From Auanema rhodensis (lineage: Eukaryota; Nematoda; Chromadorea; Rhabditida; Rhabditidae), in contig OZ059899.1 in the NCBI GenBank assembly GCA_964057225.1, forward strand, positions 3,100,001 to 3,164,000: 64,000 nt of DNA. The letters run 5' to 3'. The notes beneath the pieces were generated by a model that searched no databases, had not been told where the DNA came from, and saw only the letters and a program-made list of their open reading frames with translations. Every line of letters starts with the position of its first letter. Position 1 is the first letter of the stretch. Shown here one piece after another: positions 10,882-24,570 of the stretch. A program made the position numbers and the translations under genes.

Positions 10882-12285
10882 ATTCGATGCGGATTTTTAA
10901 GCTGCGTCGATCTGTGTTATCAGATTTGCGCTAGCTTAAAAATGCACCGAGATATCAACTGATATAAGTTCACACTTATATCCTCGATTTTCACCCTGAA
11001 GAATTAATTTTTTCGTTGAATAACATTGTCCATCGTTTTTGCCTTGAAAAAAGGAATCTAAAAACATCTACTTTTTGCTAAATTATTTTGAAATTTTTCG
11101 AAAAAATTTTTGTCAAAATGTTTTTGGAAGCAATGTTGAGTGTACATGGAAACTCAACATACACTAATGCATCATTTTTCAAACGATCATAACTAATTTT
11201 TGTATTAAGCGTTTCTCAATGTAGTATAGTGCATTCGATGCGGATTTTTAAGCTGCGTCGATCTGTGTTATCAGATTTGCGCTAGCTTAAAAATGCACCG
11301 AGATATCAACTGATATAAGTTCACACTTATATCCTCGATTTTCACCCTGAAGAATTAATTTTTTCGTTGAATAACATTGTCCATCGTTTTTGCCTTGAAA
11401 AAAGGAATCTAAAAACATCTACTTTTTGCTAAATTATTTTGAAATTTTTCGAAAAAATTTTTGTCAAAATGTTTTTGGAAGCAATGTTGAGTGTACATGG
11501 AAACTCAACATACACTAATGCATCATTTTTCAAACGATCATAACTAATTTTTGTATTAAGCGTTTCTCAATGTAGTATAGTGCTTTCGATGCGGATTTTT
11601 AAGCTGCGTCGATCTGTGTTATCAGATTTGCGCTAGCTTAAAAATGCACCGAGATATCAACTGATATAAGTTCACACTTATATCCTTGATTTTCACCCTG
11701 AAGAAATAATTTTTTCGTTGAATAACATTGTCCATCGTCTTTGCCTTGAAAAAAGGAATCTAAAAACATCTACTTTTTGCTAAATTATTTTGAAATTTTT
11801 CGAAAAAATTTTTGTCAAAATGTTTTTGGAAGCAATGTTGAGTGTACATGGAAACTCAACATACACTAATGCATCATTTTTCAAACGATCATAACTAACT
11901 TTTGTATTAAGCGTTTCTCAATGTAGTATAGTGCATTCGATGCGGATTTTTAAGCTGCGTCGATCTGTGTTATCAGATTTGCGCTAGCTTAAAAATGCAC
12001 CGAGATATCAACTGATATAAGTTTACACTTATATCCTCGATTTTCACCCTGAAGAATTAATTTTTTCGTTGAATAACATTGTCCATCGTCTTTGCCTTGA
12101 AAAAAGGAATCTAAAAACATCTACTTTTTGCTAAATTATTTTGAAATTTTTCGAAAAAATTTTTGTCAAAATGTTTTTGGAAGCAATGTTGAGTGTACAT
12201 GGAAACTAAACATACACTAATGCATCATTTTTCAAACGATCATAACTAATTTTTGTATTAAGCGTTTCTCAATGTAGTATCGTGC
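10882..12285. repeat. Domain I, linker of four monomers
   Basis: Two GTTTTTGCC monomers (10882, 11233) and one CCTTGATT/GAAATAA/TAACTTTT monomer (11584) repeat the order seen at 5617-6669 and 9478-10530. The array thus steps back into the middle of the 11-mer rather than starting a third copy. The monomer at 11584 begins CTTTCGATG and ends TTTCTC instead of TTCTTCC. The fourth (11935) has ACTAAACAT, which breaks the 252-279 inverted repeat, and a private TATCGTGC at its end. Confidence 0.75.
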
Positions 12286-14391
12286 ATTCGATGCGGATTT
12301 TTAAGCTGCGTCGATCTGTGTTATCAGATTTGCGCTAGCTTAAAAATGTACCGAGATATCAACTGATATAAGTTCACACTTATATCCTCGATTTTCACCC
12401 TGAAGAATTAATTTTTTCGTTAAATAACATTGTCCATCGTCTTTGCCTTGAAAAAAGGAATCTAAAAACATCTACTTTTTGCTAAATTATTTTGAAATTT
12501 TTCGAAAAAATTTTTGTCAAAATGTTTTTGGAAGCAATGTTGAGTGTACATGGAAACTCAACATACACTAATGCATCATTTTTCAAACGATCATAACTAA
12601 TTTTTGTATTAAGCGTTCTTCCATGTAGTATAGTGCATTCGATGCGGATTTTTAAGCTGCATCGATCTGTGTTATCAGATTTGCGCTAGCTTAAAAATGT
12701 ACCGAGATATCAACTGATATAAGTTCACACTTATATCCTCGATTTTCACCCTGAAGAATTAATTTTTTCGTTGAATAACATTGTCCATCGTCTTTGCCTT
12801 AAAAAAAAGAATCTAAAAACATCTACTTTTTGCTAAATTATTTTGAAATTTTTCGAAAAAATTTTTGTCAAAATGTTTTTGGAAGCAATGTTGAGTGTAC
12901 ATGGAAACTCAACATACACTAATGCATCATTTTTCAAACGATCATAACTAATTTTTGTATTAAGCGTTTCTCAATGTAGTATAGTGCATTCGATGCGGAT
13001 TTTTAAGCTGCGTCGATCTGTGTTATCAGATTTGCGCTAGCTTAAAAATGTACCGAGATATCAACTGATATAAGTTCACACTTATATCCTCGATTTTCAC
13101 CCTGAAGAATTAATTTTTTCGTTAAATAACATTGTCCATCGTCTTTGCCTTGAAAAAAGGAATCTAAAAACATCTACTTTTTGCTAAATTATTTTGAAAT
13201 TTTTCGAAAAAATTTTTGTCAAAATGTTTTTGGAAGCAATGTTGAGTGTACATGGAAACTCAACATACACTAATGCATCATTTTTCAAACGATCATAACT
13301 AATTTTTGTATTAAGCGTTCTTCCATGTAGTATAGTGCATTCGATGCGGATTTTTAAGCTGCGTCGATCTGTGTTATAAGATTTGCGCTAGCTTAAAAAT
13401 GCACCGAGATATCAACTGATATAAGTTTACACTTATATCCTCGATTTTCACCCTGAAGAATTAATTTTTTCGTTGAATAACATTGTCCATCGTTTTTGCC
13501 TTGAAAAAAGGAATCTAAAAACATCTACTTTTTGCTAAATTATTTTGAAATTTTTCGAAAAAATTTTTGTCAAAATGTTTTTGGAAGCAATGTTGAGTGT
13601 ACATGGAAACTCAACATACACTAATGCATCATTTTTCAAACGATCATAACTAATTTTTGTATTAAGCGTTTCTCAATGTAGTATAGTGCATTCGATGCGG
13701 ATTTTTAAGCTGCGTCGATCTGTGTTATCAGATTTGCGCTAGCTTAAAAATGCACCGAGATATCAACTGATATAAGTTCACACTTATATCCTTGATTTTC
13801 ACCCTGAAGAAATAATTTTTTCGTTGAATAACATTGTCCATCGTCTTTGCCTTGAAAAAAGGAATCTAAAAACATCTACTTTTTGCTAAATTATTTTGAA
13901 ATTTTTCGAAAAAATTTTTGTCAAAATGTTTTTGGAAGCAATGTTGAGTGTACATGGAAACTCAACATACACTAATGCATCATTTTTCAAACGATCATAA
14001 CTAACTTTTGTATTAAGCGTTTCTCAATGTAGTATAGTGCATTCGATGCGGATTTTTAAGCTGCGTCGATCTGTGTTATCAGATTTGCGCTAGCTTAAAA
14101 ATGCACCGAGATATCAACTGATATAAGTTTACACTTATATCCTCGATTTTCACCCTGAAGAATTAATTTTTTCGTTGAATAACATTGTCCATCGTCTTTG
14201 CCTTGAAAAAAGGAATCTAAAAACATCTACTTTTTGCTAAATTATTTTGAAATTTTTCGAAAAAATTTTTGTCAAAATGTTTTTGGAAGCAATGTTGAGT
14301 GTACATGGAAACTCAACATACACTAATGCATCATTTTTCAAACGATCATAACTAATTTTTGTATTAAGCGTTTCTCAATGTAGTATAGTGC
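12286..14391. repeat. 6-monomer higher-order repeat
   Basis: Six monomers: a TTCTTCC-ending copy; a GCATCG copy with an A run before GAATC (12637); a type A copy; a GTTTTTGCC copy (13339, with private TTATAAGATT); a CCTTGATT/TAACTTTT copy (13690); and a type B copy. The marker GCATCG recurs at 14767, exactly 6x351 after 12661. It then recurs at 16522, 5x351 later, so the next unit is the same series less one monomer. Confidence 0.8.
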
Positions 14392-16146
14392 ATTCGATGC
14401 GGATTTTTAAGCTGCGTCGATCTGTGTTATCAGATTTGCGCTAGCTTAAAAATGCACCGAGATATCAACTGATATAAGTTTACACTTATATCCTCGATTT
14501 TCACCCTGAAGAATTAATTTTTTCGTTGAATAACATTGTCCATCGTCTTTGCCTTGAAAAAAGGAATCTAAAAACATCTACTTTTTGCTAAATTATTTTG
14601 AAATTTTTCGAAAAAATTTTTGTCAAAATGTTTTTGGAAGCAATGTTGAGTGTACATGGAAACTCAACATACACTAATGCATCATTTTTCAAACGATCAT
14701 AACTAATTTTTGTATTAAGCGTTCTTCCATGTAGTATAGTGCATTCGATGCGGATTTTTAAGCTGCATCGATCTGTGTTATCAGATTTGCGCTAGCTTAA
14801 AAATGTACCGAGATATCAACTGATATAAGTTCACACTTATATCCTCGATTTTCACCCTGAAGAATTAATTTTTTCGTTGAATAACATTGTCCATCGTCTT
14901 TGCCTTAAAAAAAAGAATCTAAAAACATCTACTTTTTGCTAAATTATTTTGAAATTTTTCGAAAAAATTTTTGTCAAAATGTTTTTGGAAGCAATGTTGA
15001 GTGTACATGGAAACTCAACATACACTAATGCATCATTTTTCAAACGATCATAACTAATTTTTGTATTAAGCGTTTCTCAATGTAGTATAGTGCATTCGAT
15101 GCGGATTTTTAAGCTGCGTCGATCTGTGTTATCAGATTTGCGCTAGCTTAAAAATGTACCGAGATATCAACTGATATAAGTTCACACTTATATCCTCGAT
15201 TTTCACCCTGAAGAATTAATTTTTTCGTTAAATAACATTGTCCATCGTCTTTGCCTTGAAAAAAGGAATCTAAAAACATCTACTTTTTGCTAAATTATTT
15301 TGAAATTTTTCGAAAAAATTTTTGTCAAAATGTTTTTGGAAGCAATGTTGAGTGTACATGGAAACTCAACATACACTAATGCATCATTTTTCAAACGATC
15401 ATAACTAATTTTTGTATTAAGCGTTTCTCAATGTAGTATAGTGCATTCGATGCGGATTTTTAAGCTGCGTCGATCTGTGTTATCAGATTTGCGCTAGCTT
15501 AAAAATGCACCGAGATATCAACTGATATAAGTTCACACTTATATCCTTGATTTTCACCCTGAAGAAATAATTTTTTCGTTGAATAACATTGTCCATCGTC
15601 TTTGCCTTGAAAAAAGGAATCTAAAAACATCTACTTTTTGCTAAATTATTTTGAAATTTTTCGAAAAAATTTTTGTCAAAATGTTTTTGGAAGCAATGTT
15701 GAGTGTACATGGAAACTCAACATACACTAATGCATCATTTTTCAAACGATCATAACTAACTTTTGTATTAAGCGTTTCTCAATGTAGTATAGTGCATTCG
15801 ATGCGGATTTTTAAGCTGCGTCGATCTGTGTTATCAGATTTGCGCTAGTTTAAAAATGCACCGAGATATCAACTGATATAAGTTTACACTTATATCCTCG
15901 ATTTTCACCCTGAAGAATTAATTTTTTCGTTGAATAACATTGTCCATCGTCTTTGCCTTGAAAAAAGGAATCTAAAAACATCTACTTTTTGCTAAATTAT
16001 TTTGAAATTTTTCGAAAAAATTTTTGTCAAAATGTTTTTGGAAGCAATGTTGAGTGTACATGGAAACTCAACATACACTAATGCATCATTTTTCAAACGA
16101 TCATAACTAATTTTTGTATTAAGCGTTTCTCAATGTAGTATAGTGC
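14392..16146. repeat. 5-monomer higher-order repeat, shortened relative of the preceding 6-mer
   Basis: The order is: TTCTTCC-ending type B; GCATCG with A run (14743); type A; CCTTGATT/TAACTTTT (15445); type B (15796). Compared with 12286-14391 it lacks the GTTTTTGCC monomer. This is what unequal exchange out of register by one monomer would give. The copy at 15796 carries a private GCTAGTTT that destroys the otherwise regular GCTAGC site. Confidence 0.8.
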
Positions 16147-17199
16147 ATTCGATGCGGATTTTTAAGCTGCGTCGATCTGTGTTATCAGATTTGCGCTAGC
16201 TTAAAAATGCACCGAGATATCAACTGATATAAGTTTACACTTATATCCTCGATTTTCACCCTGAAGAATTAATTTTTTCGTTAAATAACATTGTCCATCG
16301 TCTTTGCCTTGAAAAAAGGAATCTAAAAACATCTACTTTTTGCTAAATTATTTTGAAATTTTTCGAAAAAATTTTTGTCAAAATGTTTTTGGAAGCAATG
16401 TTGAGTGTACATGGAAACTCAACATACACTAATGCATCATTTTTCAAACGATCATAACTAATTTTTGTATTAAGCGTTCTTCCATGTAGTATAGTGCATT
16501 CGATGCGGATTTTTAAGTTGCATCGATCTGTGTTATCAGATTTGCGCTAGCTTAAAAATGTACCGAGATATCAACTGATATAAGTTCACACTTATATCCT
16601 CGATTTTCACCCTGAAGAATTAATTTTTTCGTTGAATAACATTGTCCATCGTCTTTGCCTTAAAAAAAAGAATCTAAAAACATCTACTTTTTGCTAAATT
16701 ATTTTGAAATTTTTCGAAAAAATTTTTGTCAAAATGTTTTTGGAAGCAATGTTGAGTGTACATGGAAACTCAACATACACTAATGCATCATTTTTCAAAC
16801 GATCATAACTAATTTTTGTATTAAGCGTTTCTCAATGTAGTATAGTGCATTCGATGCGGATTTTTAAGCTGCGTCGATCTGTGTTATCAGATTTGCGCTA
16901 GCTTAAAAATGCACCGAGATATCAACTGATATAAGTTCACACTTATATCCTCGATTTTCACCCTGAAGAATTAATTTTTTCGTTGAATAACATTGTCCAT
17001 CGTCTTTGCCTTGAAAAAAGGAATCTAAAAACATCTACTTTTTGCTAAATTATTTTGAAATTTTTCGAAAAAATTTTTGTCAAAATGTTTTTGGAAGCAA
17101 TGTTGAGTGTACATGGAAACTCAACATACACTAATGCATCATTTTTCAAACGATCATAACTAATTTTTGTATTAAGCGTTCTTCCATGTAGTATAGTGC
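16147..17199. repeat. Truncated third unit of the 6-mer/5-mer series
   Basis: Three monomers. The first two repeat the start of the 5-mer unit: a TTCTTCC-ending copy (16147, here with A137), then a GCATCG copy with a long A run (16498, also AAGTTG). The third (16849) combines C64 and C90 with G137 and a TTCTTCC end, a mixed haplotype. After this the array changes to strict A/B alternation. Confidence 0.7.
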
Positions 17200-20100
17200 A
17201 TTCGATGCGGATTTTTAAGCTGCGTCGATCTGTGTTATCAGATTTGCGCTAGCTTAAAAATGTACCGAGATATCAACTGATATAAGTTCACACTTATATC
17301 CTCGATTTTCACCCTGAAGAATTAATTTTTTCGTTAAATAACATTGTCCATCGTCTTTGCCTTGAAAAAAGGAATCTAAAAACATCTACTTTTTGCTAAA
17401 TTATTTTGAAATTTTTCGAAAAAATTTTTGTCAAAATGTTTTTGGAAGCAATGTTGAGTGTACATGAAAACTCAACATACACTAATGCATCATTTTTCAA
17501 ACGATCATAACTAATTTTTGTATTAAGCGTTTCTCAATGTAGTATAGTGCATTCGATGCGGATTTTTAAGCTACGTCGATCTGTGTTATCAGATTTGCGC
17601 TAGCTTAAAAATGCACCGAGATATCAACTGATATAAGTTTACACTTATATCCTCGATTTTCACCCTGAAGAATTAATTTTTTCGTTGAATAACATTGTCC
17701 ATCGTCTTTGCCTTGAAAAAAGGAATCTAAAAACATCTACTTTTTGCTAAATTATTTTGAAATTTTTCGAAAAAGTTTTTGTCAAAATGTTTTTGGAAGC
17801 AATGTTGAGTGTACATGGAAACTCAACATACACTAATGCATCATTTTTCAAACGATCATAACTAATTTTTGTATTAAGCGTTCTTCCATGTAGTATAGTG
17901 CATTCGATGCGGATTTTTAAGCTGCGTCGATCTGTGTTATCAGATTTGCGCTAGCTTAAAAATGTACCGAGATATCAACTGATATAAGTTCACACTTATA
18001 TCCTCGATTTTCACCCTGAAGAATTAATTTTTTCGTTAAATAACATTGTCCATCGTCTTTGCCTTGAAAAAAGGAATCTAAAAACATCTACTTTTTGCTA
18101 AATTATTTTGAAATTTTTCGAAAAAATTTTTGTCAAAATGTTTTTGGAAGCAATGTTGAGTGTACATGGAAACTCAACATACACTAATGCATCATTTTTC
18201 GAACGATCATAACTAATTTTTGTATTAAGCGTTTCTCAATGTAGTATAGTGCATTCGATGCGGATTTGTAAGCTACGTCGATCTGTGTTATCAGATTTGC
18301 GCTAGCTTAAAAATGCACCGAGATATCAACTGATATAAGTTTACACTTATATCCTCGATTTTCACCCTGAAGAATTAATTTTTTCGTTGAATAACATTGT
18401 CCATCGTCTTTGCCTTGAAAAAAGGAATCTAAAAACATCTACTTTTTGCTAAATTATTTTGAAATTTTTCGAAAAAATTTTTGTCAAAATGTTTTTGGAA
18501 GCAATGTTGAGTGTACATGGAAACTCAACATACACTAATGCATCATTTTTCAAACGATCATAACTAATTTTTGTATTAAGCGTTTCTCAATGTAGTATAG
18601 TGCATTCGATGCGGATTTTTAAGCTGCGTCGATCTGTGTTATCAGATTTGCGCTAGCTTAAAAATGCACCGAGATATCAACTGATATAAGTTTACACTTA
18701 TATCCTCGATTTTCACCCTGAAGAATTAATTTTTTCGTTGAATAACATTGTCCATCGTCTTTGCCTTGAAAAAAGGAATCTAAAAACATCTACTTTTTGC
18801 TAAATTATTTTGAAATTTTTCGAAAAAATTTTTGTCAAAATGTTTTTGGAAGCAATGTTGAGTGTACATGGAAACTCAACATACACTAATGCATCATTTT
18901 TCAAACGATCATAACTAATTTTTGTATTAAGCGTTCTTCCATGTAGTATAGTGCATTCGATGCGGATTTTTAAGCTGCGTCGATCTGTGTTATCAGATTT
19001 GCGCTAGCTTAAAAATGTACCGAGATATCAACTGATATAAGTTCACACTTATATCCTCGATTTTCACCCTGAAGAATTAATTTTTTCGTTAAATAACATT
19101 GTCCATCGTCTTTGCCTTGAAAAAAGGAATCTAAAAACATCTACTTTTTGCTAAATTATTTTGAAATTTTTCGAAAAAATTTTTGTCAAAATGTTTTTGG
19201 AAGCAATGTTGAGTGTACATGAAAACTCAACATACACTAATGCATCATTTTTCAAACGATCATAACTAATTTTTGTATTAAGCGTTTCTCAATGTAGTAT
19301 AGTGCATTCGATGCGGATTTTTAAGCTACGTCGATCTGTGTTATCAGATTTGCGCTAGCTTAAAAATGCACCGAGATATCAACTGATATAAGTTTACACT
19401 TATATCCTCGATTTTCACCCTGAAGAATTAATTTTTTCGTTGAATAACATTGTCCATCGTCTTTGCCTTGAAAAAAGGAATCTAAAAACATCTACTTTTT
19501 GCTAAATTATTTTGAAATTTTTCGAAAAAATTTTTGTCAAAATGTTTTTGGAAGCAATGTTGAGTGTACATGGAAACTCAACATACACTAATGCATCATT
19601 TTTCAAACGATCATAACTAATTTTTGTATTAAGCGTTCTTCCATGTAGTATAGTGCATTCGATGCGGATTTTTAAGCTGCGTCGATCTGTGTTATCAGAT
19701 TTGCGCTAGCTTAAAAATGTACCGAGATATCAACTGATATAAGTTCACACTTATATCCTCGATTTTCACCCTGAAGAATTAATTTTTTCGTTAAATAACA
19801 TTGTCCATCGTCTTTGCCTTGAAAAAAGGAATCTAAAAACATCTACTTTTTGCTAAATTATTTTGAAATTTTTCGAAAAAATTTTTGTCAAAATGTTTTT
19901 GGAAGCAATGTTGAGTGTACATGGAAACTCAACATACACTAATGCATCATTTTTCAAACGATCATAACTAATTTTTGTATTAAGCGTTTCTCAATGTAGT
20001 ATAGTGCATTCGATGCGGATTTCTAAGCTACGTCGATCTGTGTTATCAGATTTGCGCTAGCTTAAAAATGCACCGAGATATCAACTGATATAAGTTTACA

Positions 20101-21060
20101 CTTATATCCTCGATTTTCACCCTGAAGAATTAATTTTTTCTTTGAATAACATTGTCCATCGTCTTTGCCTTGAAAAAAGAAATCTAAAAACATCTACTTT
20201 TTGCTAAATTATTTTGAAATTTTTCGAAAAAATTTTTGTCAAAATGTTTTTGGAAGCAATGTTGAGTGTACATGGAAACTCAACATACACTAATGCATCA
20301 TTTTTCAAACGATCATAACTAATTTTTGTATTAAGCGTTTCTCAATGTAGTATAGTGCATTCGATGCGGATTTTTAAGCTGCGTCGATCTGTGTTATCAG
20401 ATTTGCGCTAGCTTAAAAATGTACCGAGATATCAACTGATATAAGTTCACACTTATATCCTCGATTTTCACCCTGAAGAATTAATTTTTTCGTTAAATAA
20501 CATTGTCCATCGTCTTTGCCTTGAAAAAAGGAATCTAAAAACATCTACTTTTTGCTAAATTATTTTGAAATTTTTCGAAAAAATTTTTGTCAAAATGTTT
20601 TTGGAAGCAATGTTGAGTGTACATGGAAACTCAACATACACTAATGCATCATTTTTCAAACGATCATAACTAATTTTTGTATTAAGCGTTTCTCAATGTA
20701 GTATAGTGCATTCGATGCGGATTTTTAAGCTACGTCGATCTGTGTTATCAGATTTGCGCTAGCTTAAAAATGCACCGAGATATCAACTGATATAAGTTTA
20801 CACTTATATCCTCGATTTTCACCCTGAAGAATTAATTTTTTCGTTGAATAACATTGTCCATCGTCTTTGCCTTGAAAAAAGGAATCTAAAAACATCTACT
20901 TTTTGCTAAATTATTTTGAAATTTTTCGAAAAAATTTTTGTCAAAATGTTTTTGGAAGCAATGTTGAGTGTACATGGAAACTCAACATACACTAATGCAT
21001 CATTTTTCAAACGATCATAACTAATTTTTGTATTAAGCGTTCTTCCATGTAGTATAGTGC
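17200..21060. repeat. Alternating A/B monomer stretch (eleven monomers)
   Basis: Type A (T64, C90, A137, GCGTCG) and type B (C64, T90, G137, mostly ACGTCG) alternate as A-B-A-B-B-A-B-A-B-A-B from 17200. The dimer is thus the basic unit, with one extra B copy at 18604. Private changes include GAAAAAGTTTTTG near 17774, ATTTGTAAG near 18263 and ATTTCTAAG near 20021. The copy at 20008 has TTCTTTGAA and AAAAAAGAAATC, which return at 24922, 14 monomers later. Confidence 0.75.
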
Positions 21061-22815
21061 ATTCGATGCGGATTTTTAAGCTGCGTCGATCTGTGTTATC
21101 AGATTTGCGCTAGCTTAAAAATGCACCGAGATATCAACTGATATAAGTTTACACTTATATCCTCGATTTTCACCCTGAAGAATTAATTTTTTCGTTAAAT
21201 AACATTGTCCATCGTCTTTGCCTCGAAAAAAGGAATCTAAAAACATCTACTTTTTGCTAAATTATTTTGAAATTTTTCGAAAAAATTTTTGTCAAAATGT
21301 TTTTGGAAGCAATGTTGAGTGTAAATGGACACTCAACATACACTAATGCATCATTTTTCAAACGATCATAACTAATTTTTGTATTAAGCGTTTCTCAATG
21401 TAGTATAGTGCATTCGATGCGGATTTTTAAGCTGCGTCGATCTGTGTTATCAGATTTGCGCTAGCTTAAAAATGTACCGAGATATCAACTGATATAAGTT
21501 CACACTTATATCCTCGATTTTCACCCTGAAGAATTAATTTTTTCGTTGAATAACATTGTCCATCGTCTTTGCCTTGAAAAAAGGAATCTAAAAACATCTA
21601 CTTTTTGCTAAATTATTTTGAAATTTTTCGAAAAAATTTTTGTCAAAATGTTTTTGGAAGCAATGTTGAGTGTACATGGAAACTCAACATACACTAATGC
21701 ATCATTTTTCAAACGATCATAACTAATTTTTGTATTAAGCGTTTCTCAATGTAGTATAGTGCATTCGATGCGGATTTTTAAGCTGCGTCGATCTGTGTTA
21801 TCAGATTTGCGCTAGCTTAAAAATGCACCGAGATATCAACTGATATAAGTTTAAACTTATATCCTCGATTTTCACCCTGAAGAATTAATTTTTTCGTTAA
21901 ATAACATTGTCCATCGTCTTTGCCTTGAAAAAAGGAATCTAAAAACATCTACTTTTTGCTAAATTATTTTGAAATTTTTCGAAAAAATTTTTGTCAAAAT
22001 GTTTTTGGAAGCAATGTTGAGTGTACATGGAAACTCAACATACACTAATGCATCATTTTTCAAACGATCATAACTAATTTTTGTATTAAGCGTTTCTCAA
22101 TGTAGTATAGTGCATTCGATGCGGATTTTTAAGCTACGTCGATCTGTGTTATCAGATTTGCGCTAACTTAAAAATGCACCGAGATATCAACTGATATAAG
22201 TTTACACTTATATCCTCGATTTTCACCCTGAAGAATTAATTTTTTCGTTGAATAACATTGTCCATCGTCTTTGCCTTGAAAAAAGGAATCTAAAAACATC
22301 TACTTTTTGCTAAATTATTTTGAAATTTTTCGAAAAAATTTTTGTCAAAATGTTTTTGGAAGCAATGTTGAGTGTACATGGAAACTCAACATACACTAAT
22401 GCATCATTTTTCAAACGATCATAACTAATTTTTGTATTAAGCGTTTCTCAATGTAGTATAGTGCATTCGATGCGGATTTTTAAGCTGCGTCGATCTGTGT
22501 TATCAGATTTGCGCTAGCTTAAAAATGTACCGAGATATCAACTGATATAAGTTCACACTTATATCCTCGATTTTCACCCTGAAGAATTAATTTTTTCGTT
22601 AAATAACATTGTCCATCGTCTTTGCCTTGAAAAAAGGAATCTAAAAACATCTACTTTTTGCTAAATTATTTTGAAATTTTTCGAAAAAATTTTTGTCAAA
22701 ATGTTTTTGGAAGCAATGTTGAGTGTACATGGAAACTCAACATACACTAATGCATCATTTTTCAAACGATCATAACTAATTTTTGTATTAAGCGTTCTTC
22801 CATGTAGTATAGTGC
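21061..22815. repeat. 5-monomer higher-order repeat, copy 1 (1,755 bp)
   Basis: The order is: GTAAATGG copy; type A-like with G137; TTTAAAC palindrome copy (21763); ACGTCG copy (22114, private GCTAACTT); type A ending TTCTTCC. The same order recurs directly after it and again at 26676. The first copy has TGGACACTC, which extends the 252-279 inverted repeat from 9 to 11 bp. Confidence 0.75.
21842..21863. other. Perfect 22-bp palindrome (TTTAAAC variant), monomer starting 21763
   Basis: The loop TTAC of the ordinary inverted repeat is replaced by TTAA. GATATAAGTTT is then followed directly by its exact reverse complement AAACTTATATC. One base change turns a stem-loop site into a full palindrome. 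Confidence 0.85.
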
Positions 22816-24570
22816 ATTCGATGCGGATTTTTAAGCTGCGTCGATCTGTGTTATCAGATTTGCGCTAGCTTAAAAATGTACCGAGATATCAACTGATATA
22901 AGTTCACACTTATATCCTCGATTTTCACCCTGAAGAATTAATTTTTTCGTTAAATAACATTGTCCATCGTCTTTGCCTTGTAAAAAGGAATCTAAAAACA
23001 TCTACTTTTTGCTAAATTATTTTGAAATTTTTCGAAAAAATTTTTGTCAAAATGTTTTTGGAAGCAATGTTGAGTGTAAATGGAAACTCAACATACACTA
23101 ATGCATCATTTTTCAAACGATCATAACTAATTTTTGTATTAAGCGTTTTTCAATGTAGTATAGTGCATTCGATGCGGATTTTTAAGCTGCGTCGATCTGT
23201 GTTATCAGATTTGCGCTAGCTTAAAAATGTACCGAGATATCAACTGATATAAGTTCACACTTATATCCTCGATTTTCACCCTGAAGAATTAATTTTTTCG
23301 TTGAATAACATTGTCCATCGTCTTTGCCTTGAAAAAAGGAATCTAAAAACATCTACTTTTTGCTAAATTATTTTGAAATTTTTCGAAAAAATTTTTGTCA
23401 AAATGTTTTTGGAAGCAATGTTGAGTGTACATGGAAACTCAACATACACTAATGCATCATTTTTCAAACGATCATAACTAATTTTTGTATTAAGCGTTTC
23501 TCAATGTAGTATAGTGCATTCGATGCGGATTTTTAAGTTGCGTCGATCTGTGTTATCAGATTTGCGCTAGCTTAAAAATGCACCGAGATATCAACTGATA
23601 TAAGTTTAAACTTATATCCTCGATTTTCACCCTGAAGAATTAATTTTTTCGTTAAATAACATTGTCCATCGTCTTTGCCTTGAAAAAAGGAATCTAAAAA
23701 CATCTACTTTTTGCTAAATTATTTTGAAATTTTTCGAAAAAATTTTTGTCAAAATGTTTTTGGAAGCAATGTTGAGTGTACATGGAAACTCAACATACAC
23801 TAATGCATCATTTTTCAAACGATCATAACTAATTTTTGTATTAAGCGTTTCTCAATGTAGTATAGTGCATTCGATGCGGATTTTTAAGCTACGTCGATCT
23901 GTGTTATCAGATTTGCGCTAGCTTAAAAATGCACCGAGATATCAACTGATATAAGTTTACACTTATATCCTCGATTTTCACCCTGAAGAATTAATTTTTT
24001 CGTTGAATAACATTGTCCATCGTCTTTGCCTTGAAAAAAGGAATCTAAAAACATCTACTTTTTGCTAAATTATTTTGAAATTTTTCGAAAAAATTTTTGT
24101 CAAAATGTTTTTGGAAGCAATGTTGAGTGTACATGGAAACTCAACATACACTAATGCATCATTTTTCAAACGATCATAACTAATTTTTGTATTAAGCGTT
24201 CTTCCATGTAGTATAGTGCATTCGATGCGGATTTTTAAGCTGCGTCGATCTGTGTTATCAGATTTGCGCTAGCTTAAAAATGTACCGAGATATCAACTGA
24301 TATAAGTTCACACTTATATCCTCGATTTTCACCCTGAAGAATTAATTTTTTCGTTAAATAACATTGTCCATCGTCTTTGCCTTGAAAAAAGGAATCTAAA
24401 AACATCTACTTTTTGCTAAATTATTTTGAAATTTTTCGAAAAAATTTTTGTCAAAATGTTTTTGGAAGCAATGTTGAGTGTACATGGAAACTCAACATAC
24501 ACTAATGCATCATTTTTCAAACGATCATAACTAATTTTTGTATTAAGCGTTCTTCCATGTAGTATAGTGC
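22816..24570. repeat. 5-monomer higher-order repeat, copy 2 (1,755 bp)
   Basis: It repeats the series GTAAATGG (22816, with private TTGTAAAAAGG), type A with G137, TTTAAAC (23518, with AAGTTGCG), ACGTCG, and type A ending TTCTTCC. The TTTAAAC markers at 21851 and 23606 are 1,755 bp apart. The first monomer's tail TTTTTCAATG is a domain II-like end in a domain I setting. Confidence 0.75.
23597..23618. other. Perfect 22-bp palindrome (TTTAAAC variant), monomer starting 23518
   Basis: Same change as at 21842, exactly 1,755 bp later, which is one 5-mer unit. It was therefore copied with the unit. Confidence 0.85.
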
